Positions 48,891-57,378 of a DNA stretch of 64,000 nt are shown in pieces (position 1 is the first letter of the stretch; the number at the start of each line of letters is the position of its first letter). The DNA comes from a virus. Below the pieces are notes generated by a model. That model made no database searches. It saw nothing but the letters and a program-made list of their open reading frames with translations, and was not told where the DNA came from. Position numbers and translations under genes: made by a program. Location of the stretch: IMG/VR virus record IMGVR_UViG_3300022562_001969, positions 22,115 to 86,114 of that record; one strand, 5' to 3'.

Positions 48891-49370
48891 TCACCCCAAT
48901 TCGGCCAGGATAGCCCGGTCAATAATGCCCGGCAGCAGGGCGTTCCATTTGTCGGCGATCAACTGGTCGAATTTCCGGGCTTTGGTCCCCGGATGTTGCA
49001 CGCCCAACGAATAGACAGTGGGACCGTATTTCCCCCCGGCCTGCGAGCCAATGGTCCCGACGACCGTCTTGGCTCTGTAGTTAGCCTGGAAGACCAGGCG
49101 CGAGGCTACCCGGGGTAAAATAGGATGGGGGCGGGTGCCGTCATTGACAAATGTATACCGGTCATCAGTGATAAAAATCTCGGCCTCGGCGTCGCCTATC
49201 AGTTTGATTTGTACCTCTGGCCGCTTATTCCAGGTCTGGGTAGTGGTGTCAAAATCAACCTTAATATCTTTTGCCCTGGCGGTGCGCACGTTTGAGAGCA
49301 TGCGCCGGAAGGACGCCTCGTTAAATAGTCCGCCCGGTATCTGGATCGCCTCTATCCCAATCTTAGTCAT
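48891..49370 (-). CDS. HK97 gp10-like tail completion/neck protein
   Basis: The 159-residue protein (MTKIGIEAIQIPGGLFNEAS, NDGTRPHPILPRVASRLVF, YSLGVQHPGTKARKFDQLI) carries the PHPI...H-PGTKA-x-KF signature of HK97-gp10-like neck proteins. These join tail to head. In most siphophages this gene follows the capsid; here it precedes the protease. Its start overlaps the upstream frame by 8 bp. Confidence 0.75.
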   Translation of the reverse strand: MTKIGIEAIQIPGGLFNEASFRRMLSNVRTARAKDIKVDFDTTTQTWNKRPEVQIKLIGDAEAEIFITDDRYTFVNDGTRPHPILPRVASRLVFQANYRAKTVVGTIGSQAGGKYGPTVYSLGVQHPGTKARKFDQLIADKWNALLPGIIDRAILAELG

Positions 49371-49548
49371 TATCCTGTGTTCCTATCCGGGAGGGGATGC
49401 CGCCCCGGTTTCTGTGAGTATGCCAATAAGCCGCCCAGCGCTGCCGTTGGCGGCCACAGACACGCACACAAATACAGTCCCGCCGGCAAATATGCGCCGT
49501 GCCACTGACAAACTGGAGCGTGTTTCCGATTTTTGACTGTTTGCTCAT
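49363..49548 (-). CDS. Small cysteine-rich phage protein
   Basis: The 61-residue protein starts MSKQSKIGNTLQFVSGTAHI and has CRRDCICVRVC followed by a basic tail. Four cysteines in twelve residues suggest a metal site. Its stop overlaps the ATG of the next gene by 8 bp. It has no strong ribosome-binding site and AT heptads lie just upstream. Confidence 0.4.
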   Translation of the reverse strand: MSKQSKIGNTLQFVSGTAHICRRDCICVRVCGRQRQRWAAYWHTHRNRGGIPSRIGTQDND

Positions 49549-49555
49549 CTTTAGT

Positions 49556-49589
49556 CATTGACAATTGACAATTGATAATTGACAATTCC
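49556..49589. repeat. AT-type heptads
   Basis: TTGACAATTGACAATTGATA units lie between two head genes. Confidence 0.85.
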
Positions 49590-50165
49590 TTATAGTAATG
49601 CGCCGCCCCGGATTCTGACCGGATACCATTGCGCGCCCCGCTCGATGCAGGTCTGGCAACTATCCCGGGCGTGGCGTTCCCAATAGGCGTCATAGTCTCC
49701 CTGTTCGGCGTCCAGGGTTTCCACTCGCCAGCCACATAGACAATTCGACAAACATTGCGTTCCCTCGGCCGGCATGGCCGGCAAGGGCAACACCCGGCCC
49801 ACCTGGCGAATGATATCGCCGTGCCAATAGGCCGCCTTGATGGCGCTGCCGTACATCCGGGCCCGGGCGGCGTAACCTTCTAGCCAATCCGTCCCCCGGA
49901 TGTCGGCGGCGAAATTTTCCAGGAAGGCCAGTTGGATCGCGACCAGGCGTTGGACAGTCGCGCTCAACTCGGCCAAATCGGCCCCGTCTGCGCCTACCTC
50001 GGCCGCCTCCTGGTGGAATTTATCAATGATACCCGTCATTTCCCGTTGCCACTCGTCCGGCGTCAGTAACTCCAACGAGATCAGGGTGGAAACGTTGTCA
50101 ATCTGGGCAATTGCCCGCTCAATCACCGCTCGCAGATCGGCCGGCAAGGCGCTTAAATCAAGCAT
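49590..50165 (-). CDS. Phage head morphogenesis/minor capsid protein
   Basis: The start MLDLSALPADLRAVIERAIA at 50165 gives 191 residues. The C-terminal half has ARMYGSAIKAAYWHGDIIRQ, CLCGWRVETLDAEQ and SCQTCIERGAQWYPVRIRG. This arrangement of a CGW..., CQTC and W-x-P motif is found at the end of SPP1-gp7/Mu-F-like minor capsid proteins, where cysteines may bind zinc. Its start overlaps the upstream gene by 8 bp. Confidence 0.7.
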   Translation of the reverse strand: MLDLSALPADLRAVIERAIAQIDNVSTLISLELLTPDEWQREMTGIIDKFHQEAAEVGADGADLAELSATVQRLVAIQLAFLENFAADIRGTDWLEGYAARARMYGSAIKAAYWHGDIIRQVGRVLPLPAMPAEGTQCLSNCLCGWRVETLDAEQGDYDAYWERHARDSCQTCIERGAQWYPVRIRGGALL

Positions 50166-50856
50166 TTTTAACCGCCTTCTGGCGTTGGTGGTCATTATAT
50201 CCTCTCAAATCGCTGGCGTTGGTCAAATGAAAATAATCGTCACAGGCCACTACCGATACCGTGGTCCCGTCCGCGATCATGGCGTTAATGGCCGACTGGA
50301 TCTCTAATTCCCCCCGGGCTGATTTTTCCACCCCGGCCAGATAGTCAAAGATGAAAGGGGGGAGTTTGTAGAGCATGAGACTGGTCATTGATGAGGTGGG
50401 GTAGGCGGGTTTTTCGGCGATCCCCGCAATTTTGCGCCCCTGATAACTGATAGTACTCTGGTGGCGGCCTGGCCACCGTTCCCGCTTACCGCTCAAAACA
50501 ATTTGGGCCGGGCACGCCATCACCGCCCGGATGTGGTCAGCCGGGAAGAGGCTGTCACAGCCCAATAGCAAGAAGGGGCTGGCCATCCCCCCCACCTGGG
50601 CCAGGGCGTCCGCCGTCCCCAGGGGAGTTTCCTGGACGGCCGCCTGCACCCTCGCGCCGCTGGGGGCGTAAATATGAGCGGCCAATGAATAGCCGTTGGT
50701 GACGGCAATAATATCGCTGACGCCTGCCTGAAGCAGGCTGTCCACGACGCGCCAGAAGATAGGCCGCCCCGCCACCATAACCATCGCCTTGGGGCGATCA
50801 TCGGTTAAGGGGGCCAGACGGCTCCCCCGGCCGGCGGCTAATATAATTGCTTGCAT
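50158..50856 (-). CDS. Sugar nucleotidyltransferase (HddC/RmlA-like)
   Basis: The 232-residue protein starts MQAIILAAGRGSRLAPLTDD and continues RPKAMVMVAGRPIFWRVVDS, the NTP-transferase signature. FLLLGCDSLFPADH (residues about 94-107) is the metal-binding D site. It overlaps the GHMP kinase upstream by 19 bp. Paired with that kinase, it probably makes NDP-heptose or a related sugar nucleotide. The exact substrate is inferred from the neighbour. Confidence 0.8.
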   Translation of the reverse strand: MQAIILAAGRGSRLAPLTDDRPKAMVMVAGRPIFWRVVDSLLQAGVSDIIAVTNGYSLAAHIYAPSGARVQAAVQETPLGTADALAQVGGMASPFLLLGCDSLFPADHIRAVMACPAQIVLSGKRERWPGRHQSTISYQGRKIAGIAEKPAYPTSSMTSLMLYKLPPFIFDYLAGVEKSARGELEIQSAINAMIADGTTVSVVACDDYFHLTNASDLRGYNDHQRQKAVKNA

Positions 50857-51845
50857 ACGCTACCCTCCATTTCAAAGCGGAAAGGCAATTCCGGCCCATA
50901 GGGCCGCATCGCCTCAGCCACGGCCGGATAGGTTTCCCCCGGACAGTATAGGAGGAGATAGCCGCCGCCACCGGCCCCGCAGACCTTTCCCCCGGTCGCT
51001 CCGGCGGCCAGCCCGGCTTCATACATCTCATCAATCACGGGGTTCGTAATCCGGTCGGCCAATGTCCGCTTGAGCCGCCACGATTCATTGAGGAGCGGCC
51101 CCAGCTCATCAAACCGCCGCCGGATCAAGCAATCCATAGCCCGTTCCGCCAGTGCCTTCAACGTCCCCAGGGCGACCAGGTTGGCGCCGTTGCGTTGCGC
51201 CTGGCGCTGTAGTAAGCGCTGGCTATCCCGTCTGGCCCCGGCGATGGCGAATAGTTTCAGCTTGTCTTGCCAGCGCCCAACCGGGCAGCCAAAGTCGTAC
51301 AGCAGTGAGCGCACCGTAATTTCGTCGCGCTCAAAGCTGATCAGATTGAGACCGCCATAGGCGACCGCGATCTGGTCCTGGCGGCCGGGCGTTTTTTGCA
51401 GGATGTCCACCTCAATTTGAGCCGCCAGCCGTTGCAGTTCAAATGACAGCCGCCCCGGTTCTGTCTGCCAGTCCTGTACTACGCCGGCGTAATGAGCCAG
51501 GGCGTGCAACGCGCCCACGGTGACGGCGCTGGATGAGGCCAGGCCGGAGCCGTGGCCGGGCACGTCGGCCAGGGTGATAATTTCGACGCCCTGGGTTACG
51601 CCCAGCAGCTTTAACGCCTCCCGGATCAGGTCGTGTTGTAGTTCGTCCGGGCTGGTGACATTTTCTGTCTGGGTATAGCTCACCCGGATGGTCCGGTCGT
51701 GGCGTTCCTTGACCATCACGTAGACATATTTGTCAATTGAGGCGCTCAGGCAGCGGCCGCCGTGATCGTTGTAGTACGAGGGGAAGTCGGTCCCGCCCCC
51801 CAGCAGGCTGACCCGCAGGGGGGTGCGTGATAAATACATCCTCAT
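50838..51845 (-). CDS. Heptose-7-phosphate kinase-like GHMP kinase
   Basis: The 335-residue enzyme starts MRMYLSRTPLRVSLLGGGTD; upstream codons include AT heptads. SRTPLRVSLLGGGTDFPSYY is the start typical of D-glycero-D-manno-heptose 7-phosphate kinases (HddA). VPGHGSGLASSSAVTVG (residues about 95-111) is the GHMP ATP loop, GRQDQIAVAYGGLN follows, and GGKVCGAGGGGYLLLY closes the active site. It phosphorylates heptose 7-phosphate at C1 for NDP-heptose. The phage genes gmhA and gmhB are not seen here. Confidence 0.8.
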   Translation of the reverse strand: MRMYLSRTPLRVSLLGGGTDFPSYYNDHGGRCLSASIDKYVYVMVKERHDRTIRVSYTQTENVTSPDELQHDLIREALKLLGVTQGVEIITLADVPGHGSGLASSSAVTVGALHALAHYAGVVQDWQTEPGRLSFELQRLAAQIEVDILQKTPGRQDQIAVAYGGLNLISFERDEITVRSLLYDFGCPVGRWQDKLKLFAIAGARRDSQRLLQRQAQRNGANLVALGTLKALAERAMDCLIRRRFDELGPLLNESWRLKRTLADRITNPVIDEMYEAGLAAGATGGKVCGAGGGGYLLLYCPGETYPAVAEAMRPYGPELPFRFEMEGSVCKQLY

Positions 51846-51855
51846 CAGTTCTCCA

Positions 51856-51897
51856 GGTAAATTGTCAATTATCAATTGTCAATTATCAATTACTAAT
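51856..51897. repeat. AT-type heptads
   Basis: AATTGTCAATTATCAATTG units lie just before the heptose-kinase start. Confidence 0.85.
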
Positions 51898-52044
51898 ATC
51901 CAATTACCACAAGTTATAAAATCCTTATTCCTAAGCTCTTTCTCAATTGCCCTTCCCCCTGAGCGACCGGGCCACCAATCGGCGACCCGGCCGCCCGAAG
52001 AAAGGAGGATCGAGCGCCCCGCCCGGGCTGACAGGCGAGGCGAG

Positions 52045-52116
52045 TAGCGGGAGGCGGACTCGAACCGCCACTCTCCAGGGTATGAACCTGGCGCCTTTCC
52101 TTTTGGCTATCCCGCA
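52045..52116 (-). tRNA. tRNA-Met(CAU)-like
   Basis: The minus strand folds into a cloverleaf: acceptor GCGGGA/TCCCGC (6 bp) with a T-T mismatch at pair 1-72, D arm GCC...GGC with GG in the loop, and anticodon stem CCAGG/CCTGG with loop TTCATAC (anticodon CAT). The T arm is GGCGG-TTCGAGT-CCGCC. CCA is not encoded. The D arm and T1 recall tRNA-Gln, and the first-pair mismatch recalls initiator tRNA, but the three GC pairs of initiators are missing. It lies between portal and heptose-kinase genes. Confidence 0.85.
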
Positions 52117-52149
52117 ATAAAGACCGGCTGCCCGGTCGGCCTATCCGCT

Positions 52150-53628
52150 TCAATTGGTCTCTGCCTTACGCGCTAAAAATTGGCCGATGTCGGCCAGCAA
52201 GGTTTCCATTTCAGGCGAGCGACTGCCGGTTCCCGTCGCCTCCCCCGGCGCTTCCGGGCCGGCCGCGGCCGCTTCCAGCTCATCCGGCGGCATACTTTCC
52301 GCCAGTAATTTGTCATCATCGCGAACCACATCCCCCCCGGTCTCATCATGCTCAAGGAATTCGCGGGGCAGATCGCCCTGGTCTACCGCCAGGTTGCGGG
52401 CCTGCTCCGGGGTGATCTCGCCACTCTCAATTTGGGTTTGGCGCGTTTCGGCCCGGGTCTTCTGAATCCCGGCCTCAGTTTCTTGCTCTTCGGGGCTCGG
52501 ATCGGAGAAGGTGAAGAGAACGTTGGCGCTCAGGGCCAGTTCGTTCAGGGCGTGGCCGAATTGGGCCATCCAGGCCGATAAACCGCGCCCCCTTTGCTTA
52601 CGCGCCAGGACCACGCTCTGATTGCCGGTCGAGCCCAATCCTTGCCGCCCGACCAGAGCCGGATTCAGGTCCTGGGGATCGAGGCCAATGGCGTTGGCGT
52701 AATTCAGGTCGGCCCGCTCGCGCTCCTGAGTGGCGTCAAACCCGTCCGGCAATTCCGCCAGGGGGATGGTTACCAGGTTCAGGGGCACGTCCCCAAGCAC
52801 CGGCTGAATGGTTGCGCCCATAAAGGAACTGACCCCGCGCCGGTCGGCGTCCAGTTGGCTCCCCTGAATGGCGTCGCGGATTGATTTGCTGGTTGCGCCC
52901 CCCAAAAAATAGATTGCCTGGGGCCGCCGCCCCGAAACCTTTTCGTAGACATAGCTCTCAATGGCCGCCATTAAGGCGATTTTCTTGTAAGCGCGTTCAG
53001 CGGCCCCCATTGAAATACCCAGTTCCCCCTCGGTCGGGTCGGGCATATCAATGATGGGAATTACCTGGTGCCAACTAAGCCGCCGCACACCATCGCCGCC
53101 CTGGTAGTTGACCGGATATTGAGGGTCGCCCGTCAGCCGGCAGCGTAGCGGGTTCAGATGGTGGATGTTGATCACCTTGGAGCCGTTGGCCGGAGAGGCC
53201 CGTTCGATCTCAATGAAGGCCCGCCCCAGGGCCAGATAGGCCCCCAGGTGCATCGACAGGAACGGGACCCAGCCAAAGATGCCCATCCCGGCCCCGGCGT
53301 TCAACAGCCAGCTTTGCGTCCATTTGATCACCATTGGCCTGTTTCCTTCCAAGGCCCAGTTGAGAGAGGCCATTTTGGCGATGGCGATCCCAATGGCGTT
53401 GGCCCATTGGCCCTCATGGCGCGGCGCGGATAACAACAGCCGGTCCCGGCCGGTGTTGTAGCCATACAGGTCGTTATAGTCGGGCAATTCGGGGGGAAGC
53501 GCGCCGTGGCTGTAATAGGGGATGATAAATTGCACATAGCCCCCCCCGCTATCATCCTTTTTGACGCTATATTCAAGTTGTCTTTTTTGATCCAAATTGT
53601 CTTCAACGACCAACTTTGTGTTTGGCAT
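52150..53628 (-). CDS. Phage portal protein
   Basis: The 492-residue protein lies next to terminase. Its pattern NAIGIAIAKMASLNWALEGN, LGRAFIEIERASPANG, IHHLNPLRCRLTGD, VIPIIDMPDP and GISMGAAERAYKKIALMAAI is the portal stem and clip arrangement of HK97/SPP1-type portals. The dodecamer forms the DNA gate of the capsid. The C-terminal 90 residues are acidic and disordered. Its start overlaps the next small gene by 26 bp. Confidence 0.85.
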   Translation of the reverse strand: MPNTKLVVEDNLDQKRQLEYSVKKDDSGGGYVQFIIPYYSHGALPPELPDYNDLYGYNTGRDRLLLSAPRHEGQWANAIGIAIAKMASLNWALEGNRPMVIKWTQSWLLNAGAGMGIFGWVPFLSMHLGAYLALGRAFIEIERASPANGSKVINIHHLNPLRCRLTGDPQYPVNYQGGDGVRRLSWHQVIPIIDMPDPTEGELGISMGAAERAYKKIALMAAIESYVYEKVSGRRPQAIYFLGGATSKSIRDAIQGSQLDADRRGVSSFMGATIQPVLGDVPLNLVTIPLAELPDGFDATQERERADLNYANAIGLDPQDLNPALVGRQGLGSTGNQSVVLARKQRGRGLSAWMAQFGHALNELALSANVLFTFSDPSPEEQETEAGIQKTRAETRQTQIESGEITPEQARNLAVDQGDLPREFLEHDETGGDVVRDDDKLLAESMPPDELEAAAAGPEAPGEATGTGSRSPEMETLLADIGQFLARKAETN

Positions 53629-53863
53629 TTCGCTCCTCTTTTTCGGCCAGCAGATCTCTAATGAAAATGATCAGCTTGCCCAGGGCTTCTTTATTTTCGT
53701 CTGTGGCCCGTTTATGCTCTGCCGCCAGCATTTTGGCGATGATCACCAACTCAGCCGGCTTTTTCTGGCGCAGCGTGGCGACGGTGTAGGCCGGTTTGCC
53801 CGGCCGGATGGCCACCGGGCGCGGTTTCGGTTTTAATAAGCGCGGTTTGATTTTTCTTTTCAT
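53603..53863 (-). CDS. Small basic phage protein
   Basis: The 86-residue protein has a very basic N-terminus (MKRKIKPRLLKPKPRPVAIR) and a helical C-terminus (DENKEALGKLIIFIRDLLAE). It starts 4 bp after the TerL stop codon. Function unknown; a DNA-packaging accessory is possible. Confidence 0.5.
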   Translation of the reverse strand: MKRKIKPRLLKPKPRPVAIRPGKPAYTVATLRQKKPAELVIIAKMLAAEHKRATDENKEALGKLIIFIRDLLAEKEERNAKHKVGR

Positions 53864-53866
53864 TGC

Positions 53867-55198
53867 TTAATCATAAGCCTCATAGCGCAAACACCAGGCC
53901 AAATAACGGGCCTCATCCGGGCCGTGGTCAAATTGTTTCAGGGGGGTTTCGTTGGGGCCGTAGCTGTAGGCGCTCATCTCGGCCCGGAAATGGCGGCAGC
54001 GGGGATGGACCCGCAATCGCCGCCAACCGTTTTTGTCTGGCGCGATCCAACTGCGTAAATTTTTGATCCCCTCGTCCACCGCATGCGTCGCTTTGCGGCT
54101 GGCAATGCCGGCCCCCTGCAAGCGGCCCCGCAGTTGGGCGGCGCTGCTGTCAATGGCGGCGAATTCAGGCAGGGGATAGCCCAGGTCTACCACTTCATCA
54201 ATTTGCGCTTCTTCCAGCATCTTGACCGCGTAATGTTCGTCGAAGCGGCAGAGTTGGCCGTCCGGCCGCAATTGGTAGAGGCCAAAGACACGCGGGTGGG
54301 CGTCGGCGGCGTAGGTGTTGGTGGTCGGGTCAATACCATTACTGAAGCGCGATCCGGCGCTATAGCCATCGTCCACCCCCCAATAAACCGGCCCCCCACC
54401 GGCTATATAGTCGGCCGCCTCGGTCACGTTCCCCTCCGCGTCGCCATCCAGCCAGACTTCATAGATTAGTCCCTCCGCTTTGACCCACAGCCCCACGGCC
54501 AGCCGTTGCCTATCGACGCCGGTCAGCATTGCCAGTGTGTCCAGATAGTCGGCCGGATTGTATTTGTTATCGGCCGCCCCGGAATAGTAGACGTTGGCCT
54601 CGCCGTTCAGGATCAGCCGGGTATTGATCCAGTGCAGGGGGCTGTCCGGGTTGCAGGCCAGGATGATCTGCCGCCAATCGGCCGCCCGGCCGCGCATCCT
54701 GGCCAGGACGGCGTTAAAGTCGGCCTCGGTGAATTCGGTCGCCTCTTCCATAAAGGCGATATCGACCCCCCCCCGCCGGCCAATCGAGCGTAGCCGTTGC
54801 AGATGTTTGCTATTTTCCAGGCCGATATAGGCCACAATGGAGCCGTTGCCATATTCAAAGCGCGATTTGCTGGGGAAATGCCGCGCCCCGGTTAGAAAGC
54901 TCTGGGTCTGGTCCAGGGCTACCTCGTCCTCGAAAAAGAGGCTGGTGCCACTGGTCATTGAGTCTTTGACTTTTCTGATGAGCAAAGCAAAAGCGCCCGG
55001 ATATTTCAGACAATAGCCGTTGATTTTTTCCATGGCCAGATGGGATTTGCCGCCGCCGGCGCTGCCGGTCAGCAGCAGCAGCGGGCTTTTATCTCGCCAG
55101 GGGGCGACCTGCCAGGGTAATGGCTCAAACACCTTGATCGGTTTGGGGCGCCCGCTGACGACCCCGTTAAGAATTGTCTGTGTCGTCGTCCCAATCAT
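53867..55198 (-). CDS. terL: Terminase large subunit
   Basis: The 443-residue protein holds Walker A TGSAGGGKSHLAM (residues 44-56, K51) and Walker B VDIAFMEEATEF (about 145-156) for DNA translocation. The C-terminal RNase H-like nuclease has WGVDDGY (about 272-278), AAIDSSA (about 344-350) and HGPDEARYL (about 427-435) as acidic metal ligands. It cuts and packages phage DNA into the prohead through the portal. It overlaps TerS by 32 bp. Confidence 0.9.
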   Translation of the reverse strand: MIGTTTQTILNGVVSGRPKPIKVFEPLPWQVAPWRDKSPLLLLTGSAGGGKSHLAMEKINGYCLKYPGAFALLIRKVKDSMTSGTSLFFEDEVALDQTQSFLTGARHFPSKSRFEYGNGSIVAYIGLENSKHLQRLRSIGRRGGVDIAFMEEATEFTEADFNAVLARMRGRAADWRQIILACNPDSPLHWINTRLILNGEANVYYSGAADNKYNPADYLDTLAMLTGVDRQRLAVGLWVKAEGLIYEVWLDGDAEGNVTEAADYIAGGGPVYWGVDDGYSAGSRFSNGIDPTTNTYAADAHPRVFGLYQLRPDGQLCRFDEHYAVKMLEEAQIDEVVDLGYPLPEFAAIDSSAAQLRGRLQGAGIASRKATHAVDEGIKNLRSWIAPDKNGWRRLRVHPRCRHFRAEMSAYSYGPNETPLKQFDHGPDEARYLAWCLRYEAYD

Positions 55199-55784
55199 CC
55201 GGGTTAACCGTCGTGTATCCTTTCACATCCATACTTCCCTGCACATTCAGATTGTCGGTGAAGAGGCCGTGATGTTTGCCTAATAACTCCAGGGCTTTTT
55301 GGGCGTCGTGGAGTTCGATGATAACCCGCCCCGCCACTTTGCCATCCTTGCCTTGCTTATAATGGGCCGTGACCTTTTTGACCAGCGGTGAATTTTCCAT
55401 CCCGGCCAGATCGGCCGGCGTTAATACGTTGGCGAATTTGGCCATATCCGCCCGGGCCTGGTCCGATAGCCGGGCGAGAACTTCGCCGGGCGACATATGG
55501 CGTTCCCGGAAAGCCGCCAGGGCGATGGCGTCATCAAGCTCCTTTTGGCGGCCGATACGGGCCTGCCAGTGATGGTTATAACTCCACTTGGTTAAAGTGT
55601 TTATTTTCAAAGTGGGCGGCTTTTTTGCTAACCCCCCGCTTTCCGCCCGCTGACTGTATAGTTTACCTAATGATACCAATGACCGGCCCGGCCCCATCGT
55701 CCAATAGTCCACCAGAGCCGCGTGGGCCTTGGCGCTTTCATTGGCTATTCGATTAAGGGGCGCTTCCGGGTCAAAGTTGGTCAT
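55167..55784 (-). CDS. terS: Terminase small subunit (probable)
   Basis: The 205-residue protein lies just before terL. Residues 40-75 include SLGKLYSQRAESGG and INTLTKWSYNHHWQARIGRQ, a plausible DNA-binding HTH. The central coiled part (LDDAIALAAFRERHMSPGEV) and the C-terminal HDAQKALELLGKHHGLF fit TerS oligomerisation helices. It would recognise the packaging site. It overlaps the upstream ParB-methyltransferase gene by 14 bp. Confidence 0.75.
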   Translation of the reverse strand: MTNFDPEAPLNRIANESAKAHAALVDYWTMGPGRSLVSLGKLYSQRAESGGLAKKPPTLKINTLTKWSYNHHWQARIGRQKELDDAIALAAFRERHMSPGEVLARLSDQARADMAKFANVLTPADLAGMENSPLVKKVTAHYKQGKDGKVAGRVIIELHDAQKALELLGKHHGLFTDNLNVQGSMDVKGYTTVNPDDWDDDTDNS

Positions 55785-57009
55785 TGTTCTTTAGGGGTGA
55801 GCTGATTAGTTGCGGAGTTTCGCCGGTTAGATCGGACCAGCGCTGCAGGGTGACGGCCGCATAACCGGGGTCTATCTCGATGGCCCGGCATTGGCGGCCC
55901 AAGTTTTCACAGGCGATGAGAGTAGTGCCACTGCCGAGGAAGGGGTCATAGATAATTTCGTTGGTTTGGGTGGAGTTATTTATTAAAGAAGATATTAAAT
56001 CTAAGGGCTTTGTGGTTGGGTGCAAATCACTTTGAATAGGTTTATCAAACTCCAGTGTTGATGTTTGAAAACCCCCGTAAAATTTATGTGTTCCGTCTTG
56101 TCGCCAGCCGTATAATATAGGTTCGTGTTTGTATTGGTAATCACTCCTACCAAGAACGTGATTATTTTTAACCCATATTAATTCGTGTCTTACTTTCCAC
56201 CCTGCGTCGCCAATCATCATCATCATCATCATTTGGTCGCCACCTTGACAAGCAAACCAATAATATGAAGCGGTATCGTTGCTTGCCTCTAAAGCGTTCT
56301 TTGCCGCAAGATACCATAATGTTTTCATATCATCCATAGACTGATGATCGTTCTCAATGCGTTTTTGAATACGCTTGCCAAGGGCAACGCGGTTCAAAAA
56401 CGCATTTTTATCGGCATAGCTTACGCCATACGGGGGATCCGTTAAAAATAGACTCGCCCTATCTCCCCCCATCACCCTCTCCACCACCGCCCTATCCGTA
56501 CAATCCCCCACTATCAGCCGGTGGACGCCCAACTGCCACAATTGGCCCAACACTGTCCCCCATTCCTTTTGCAACTCAGTCGCCTTATCAATCGGTGGCG
56601 GCGTATCCTTTGGCGGCTCCGTCTTGAGCGCCCCCACGCTCCGCAAAAAATCCTCATCAAAGCCCGGAATATCTAGCGGCGCTTCTACCCGGCGCAGCGC
56701 TTCCACCAATTGGGCCTCATCTATCCCGGCCATATCAGGCAAGCGAATGTCGGCCAGCATAAACGAAACCGCTTTCGCCTCGTCCCAGTCCGAAACATCA
56801 ATCGCCCGCAATGTCTTGACGCCCGCCTGTTGGGCGCCCTTTCGTAGCCCATGCCCGGCCAGGATGTACCCCCGCCAGACGACAATATTTTTCACCTGCT
56901 CAAAGGTAATCAAACTCTGAGCCAGGCCCTTTATCTGGCTCTCCGGGTGCGTATGCGGGTTTTCAGGATGATCTAGCAGCTCATCGACATTAACCGTTAT
57001 CGCTTGCAC
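55771..57009 (-). CDS. ParB-domain DNA methyltransferase
   Basis: The 412-residue protein starts with a ParB-like nuclease domain (residues 1-110: VDELLDHPENPHTHPESQIK, GYILAGHGLRKGAQQAG). The methyltransferase has TDPPYGVSYADKNAFLN (motif IV, about 190-206) and IYDPFLGSGTTLIACENLG (motif I, about 364-382), a beta-class order for N6-adenine or N4-cytosine. A run of six methionines (GGDQMMMMMMIGD, about 264-269) comes from a CAT microsatellite. ParB-MTase fusions are common in phages and protect DNA from restriction. Confidence 0.85.
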   Translation of the reverse strand: MQAITVNVDELLDHPENPHTHPESQIKGLAQSLITFEQVKNIVVWRGYILAGHGLRKGAQQAGVKTLRAIDVSDWDEAKAVSFMLADIRLPDMAGIDEAQLVEALRRVEAPLDIPGFDEDFLRSVGALKTEPPKDTPPPIDKATELQKEWGTVLGQLWQLGVHRLIVGDCTDRAVVERVMGGDRASLFLTDPPYGVSYADKNAFLNRVALGKRIQKRIENDHQSMDDMKTLWYLAAKNALEASNDTASYYWFACQGGDQMMMMMMIGDAGWKVRHELIWVKNNHVLGRSDYQYKHEPILYGWRQDGTHKFYGGFQTSTLEFDKPIQSDLHPTTKPLDLISSLINNSTQTNEIIYDPFLGSGTTLIACENLGRQCRAIEIDPGYAAVTLQRWSDLTGETPQLISSPLKNNDQL

Positions 57010-57025
57010 TCAACCGTCCTCGTTT

Positions 57026-57073
57026 TGACAATTGACAATTGACAATTGACAATTAACAATTGACAATTGATCT
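57026..57073. repeat. AT-type heptads
   Basis: Seven TTGACAA-type units separate the ParB-methyltransferase from the next small gene. Confidence 0.9.
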
Positions 57074-57081
57074 CCAATCTC

Positions 57082-57294
57082 TCATTGATGACACCCCATC
57101 ACCCCTACCGGCGCATTAAGAATTTTGACCAACTCCTCGCCTTCGACCCGGTAAACCGCCCCGTTGACGATCCCCACCTTCACCTGACCATAGCTGGTCG
57201 ATACCCAGACCTCATCGGTGATAAATAGCTTGTCCGGGATGTCACTCAGCTTTAGGTGATGTTGGCCGGTGTTGTTTTTAATCTCGATTTTCAT
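57082..57294 (-). CDS. Small phage protein of unknown function
   Basis: The 70-residue protein (MKIEIKNNTGQHHLKLSDIP, then VKVGIVNGAVYRVEGEELVK) is a compact beta fold. It ends in a CHQ tail. It has heptads on both sides. No family is recognised. Confidence 0.5.
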   Translation of the reverse strand: MKIEIKNNTGQHHLKLSDIPDKLFITDEVWVSTSYGQVKVGIVNGAVYRVEGEELVKILNAPVGVMGCHQ

Positions 57295-57310
57295 CTTTCG
57301 TCATCAACTC

Positions 57311-57371
57311 GGATTGATAATTGATAATTAACAATTGACAATTGACAATTATTAACAATTGACAATTGACA
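57311..57371. repeat. AT-type heptads
   Basis: AATTGACAATTGACAATTAT units fill the gap between two small genes. Confidence 0.9.
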
Positions 57372-57378
57372 GATGTGG

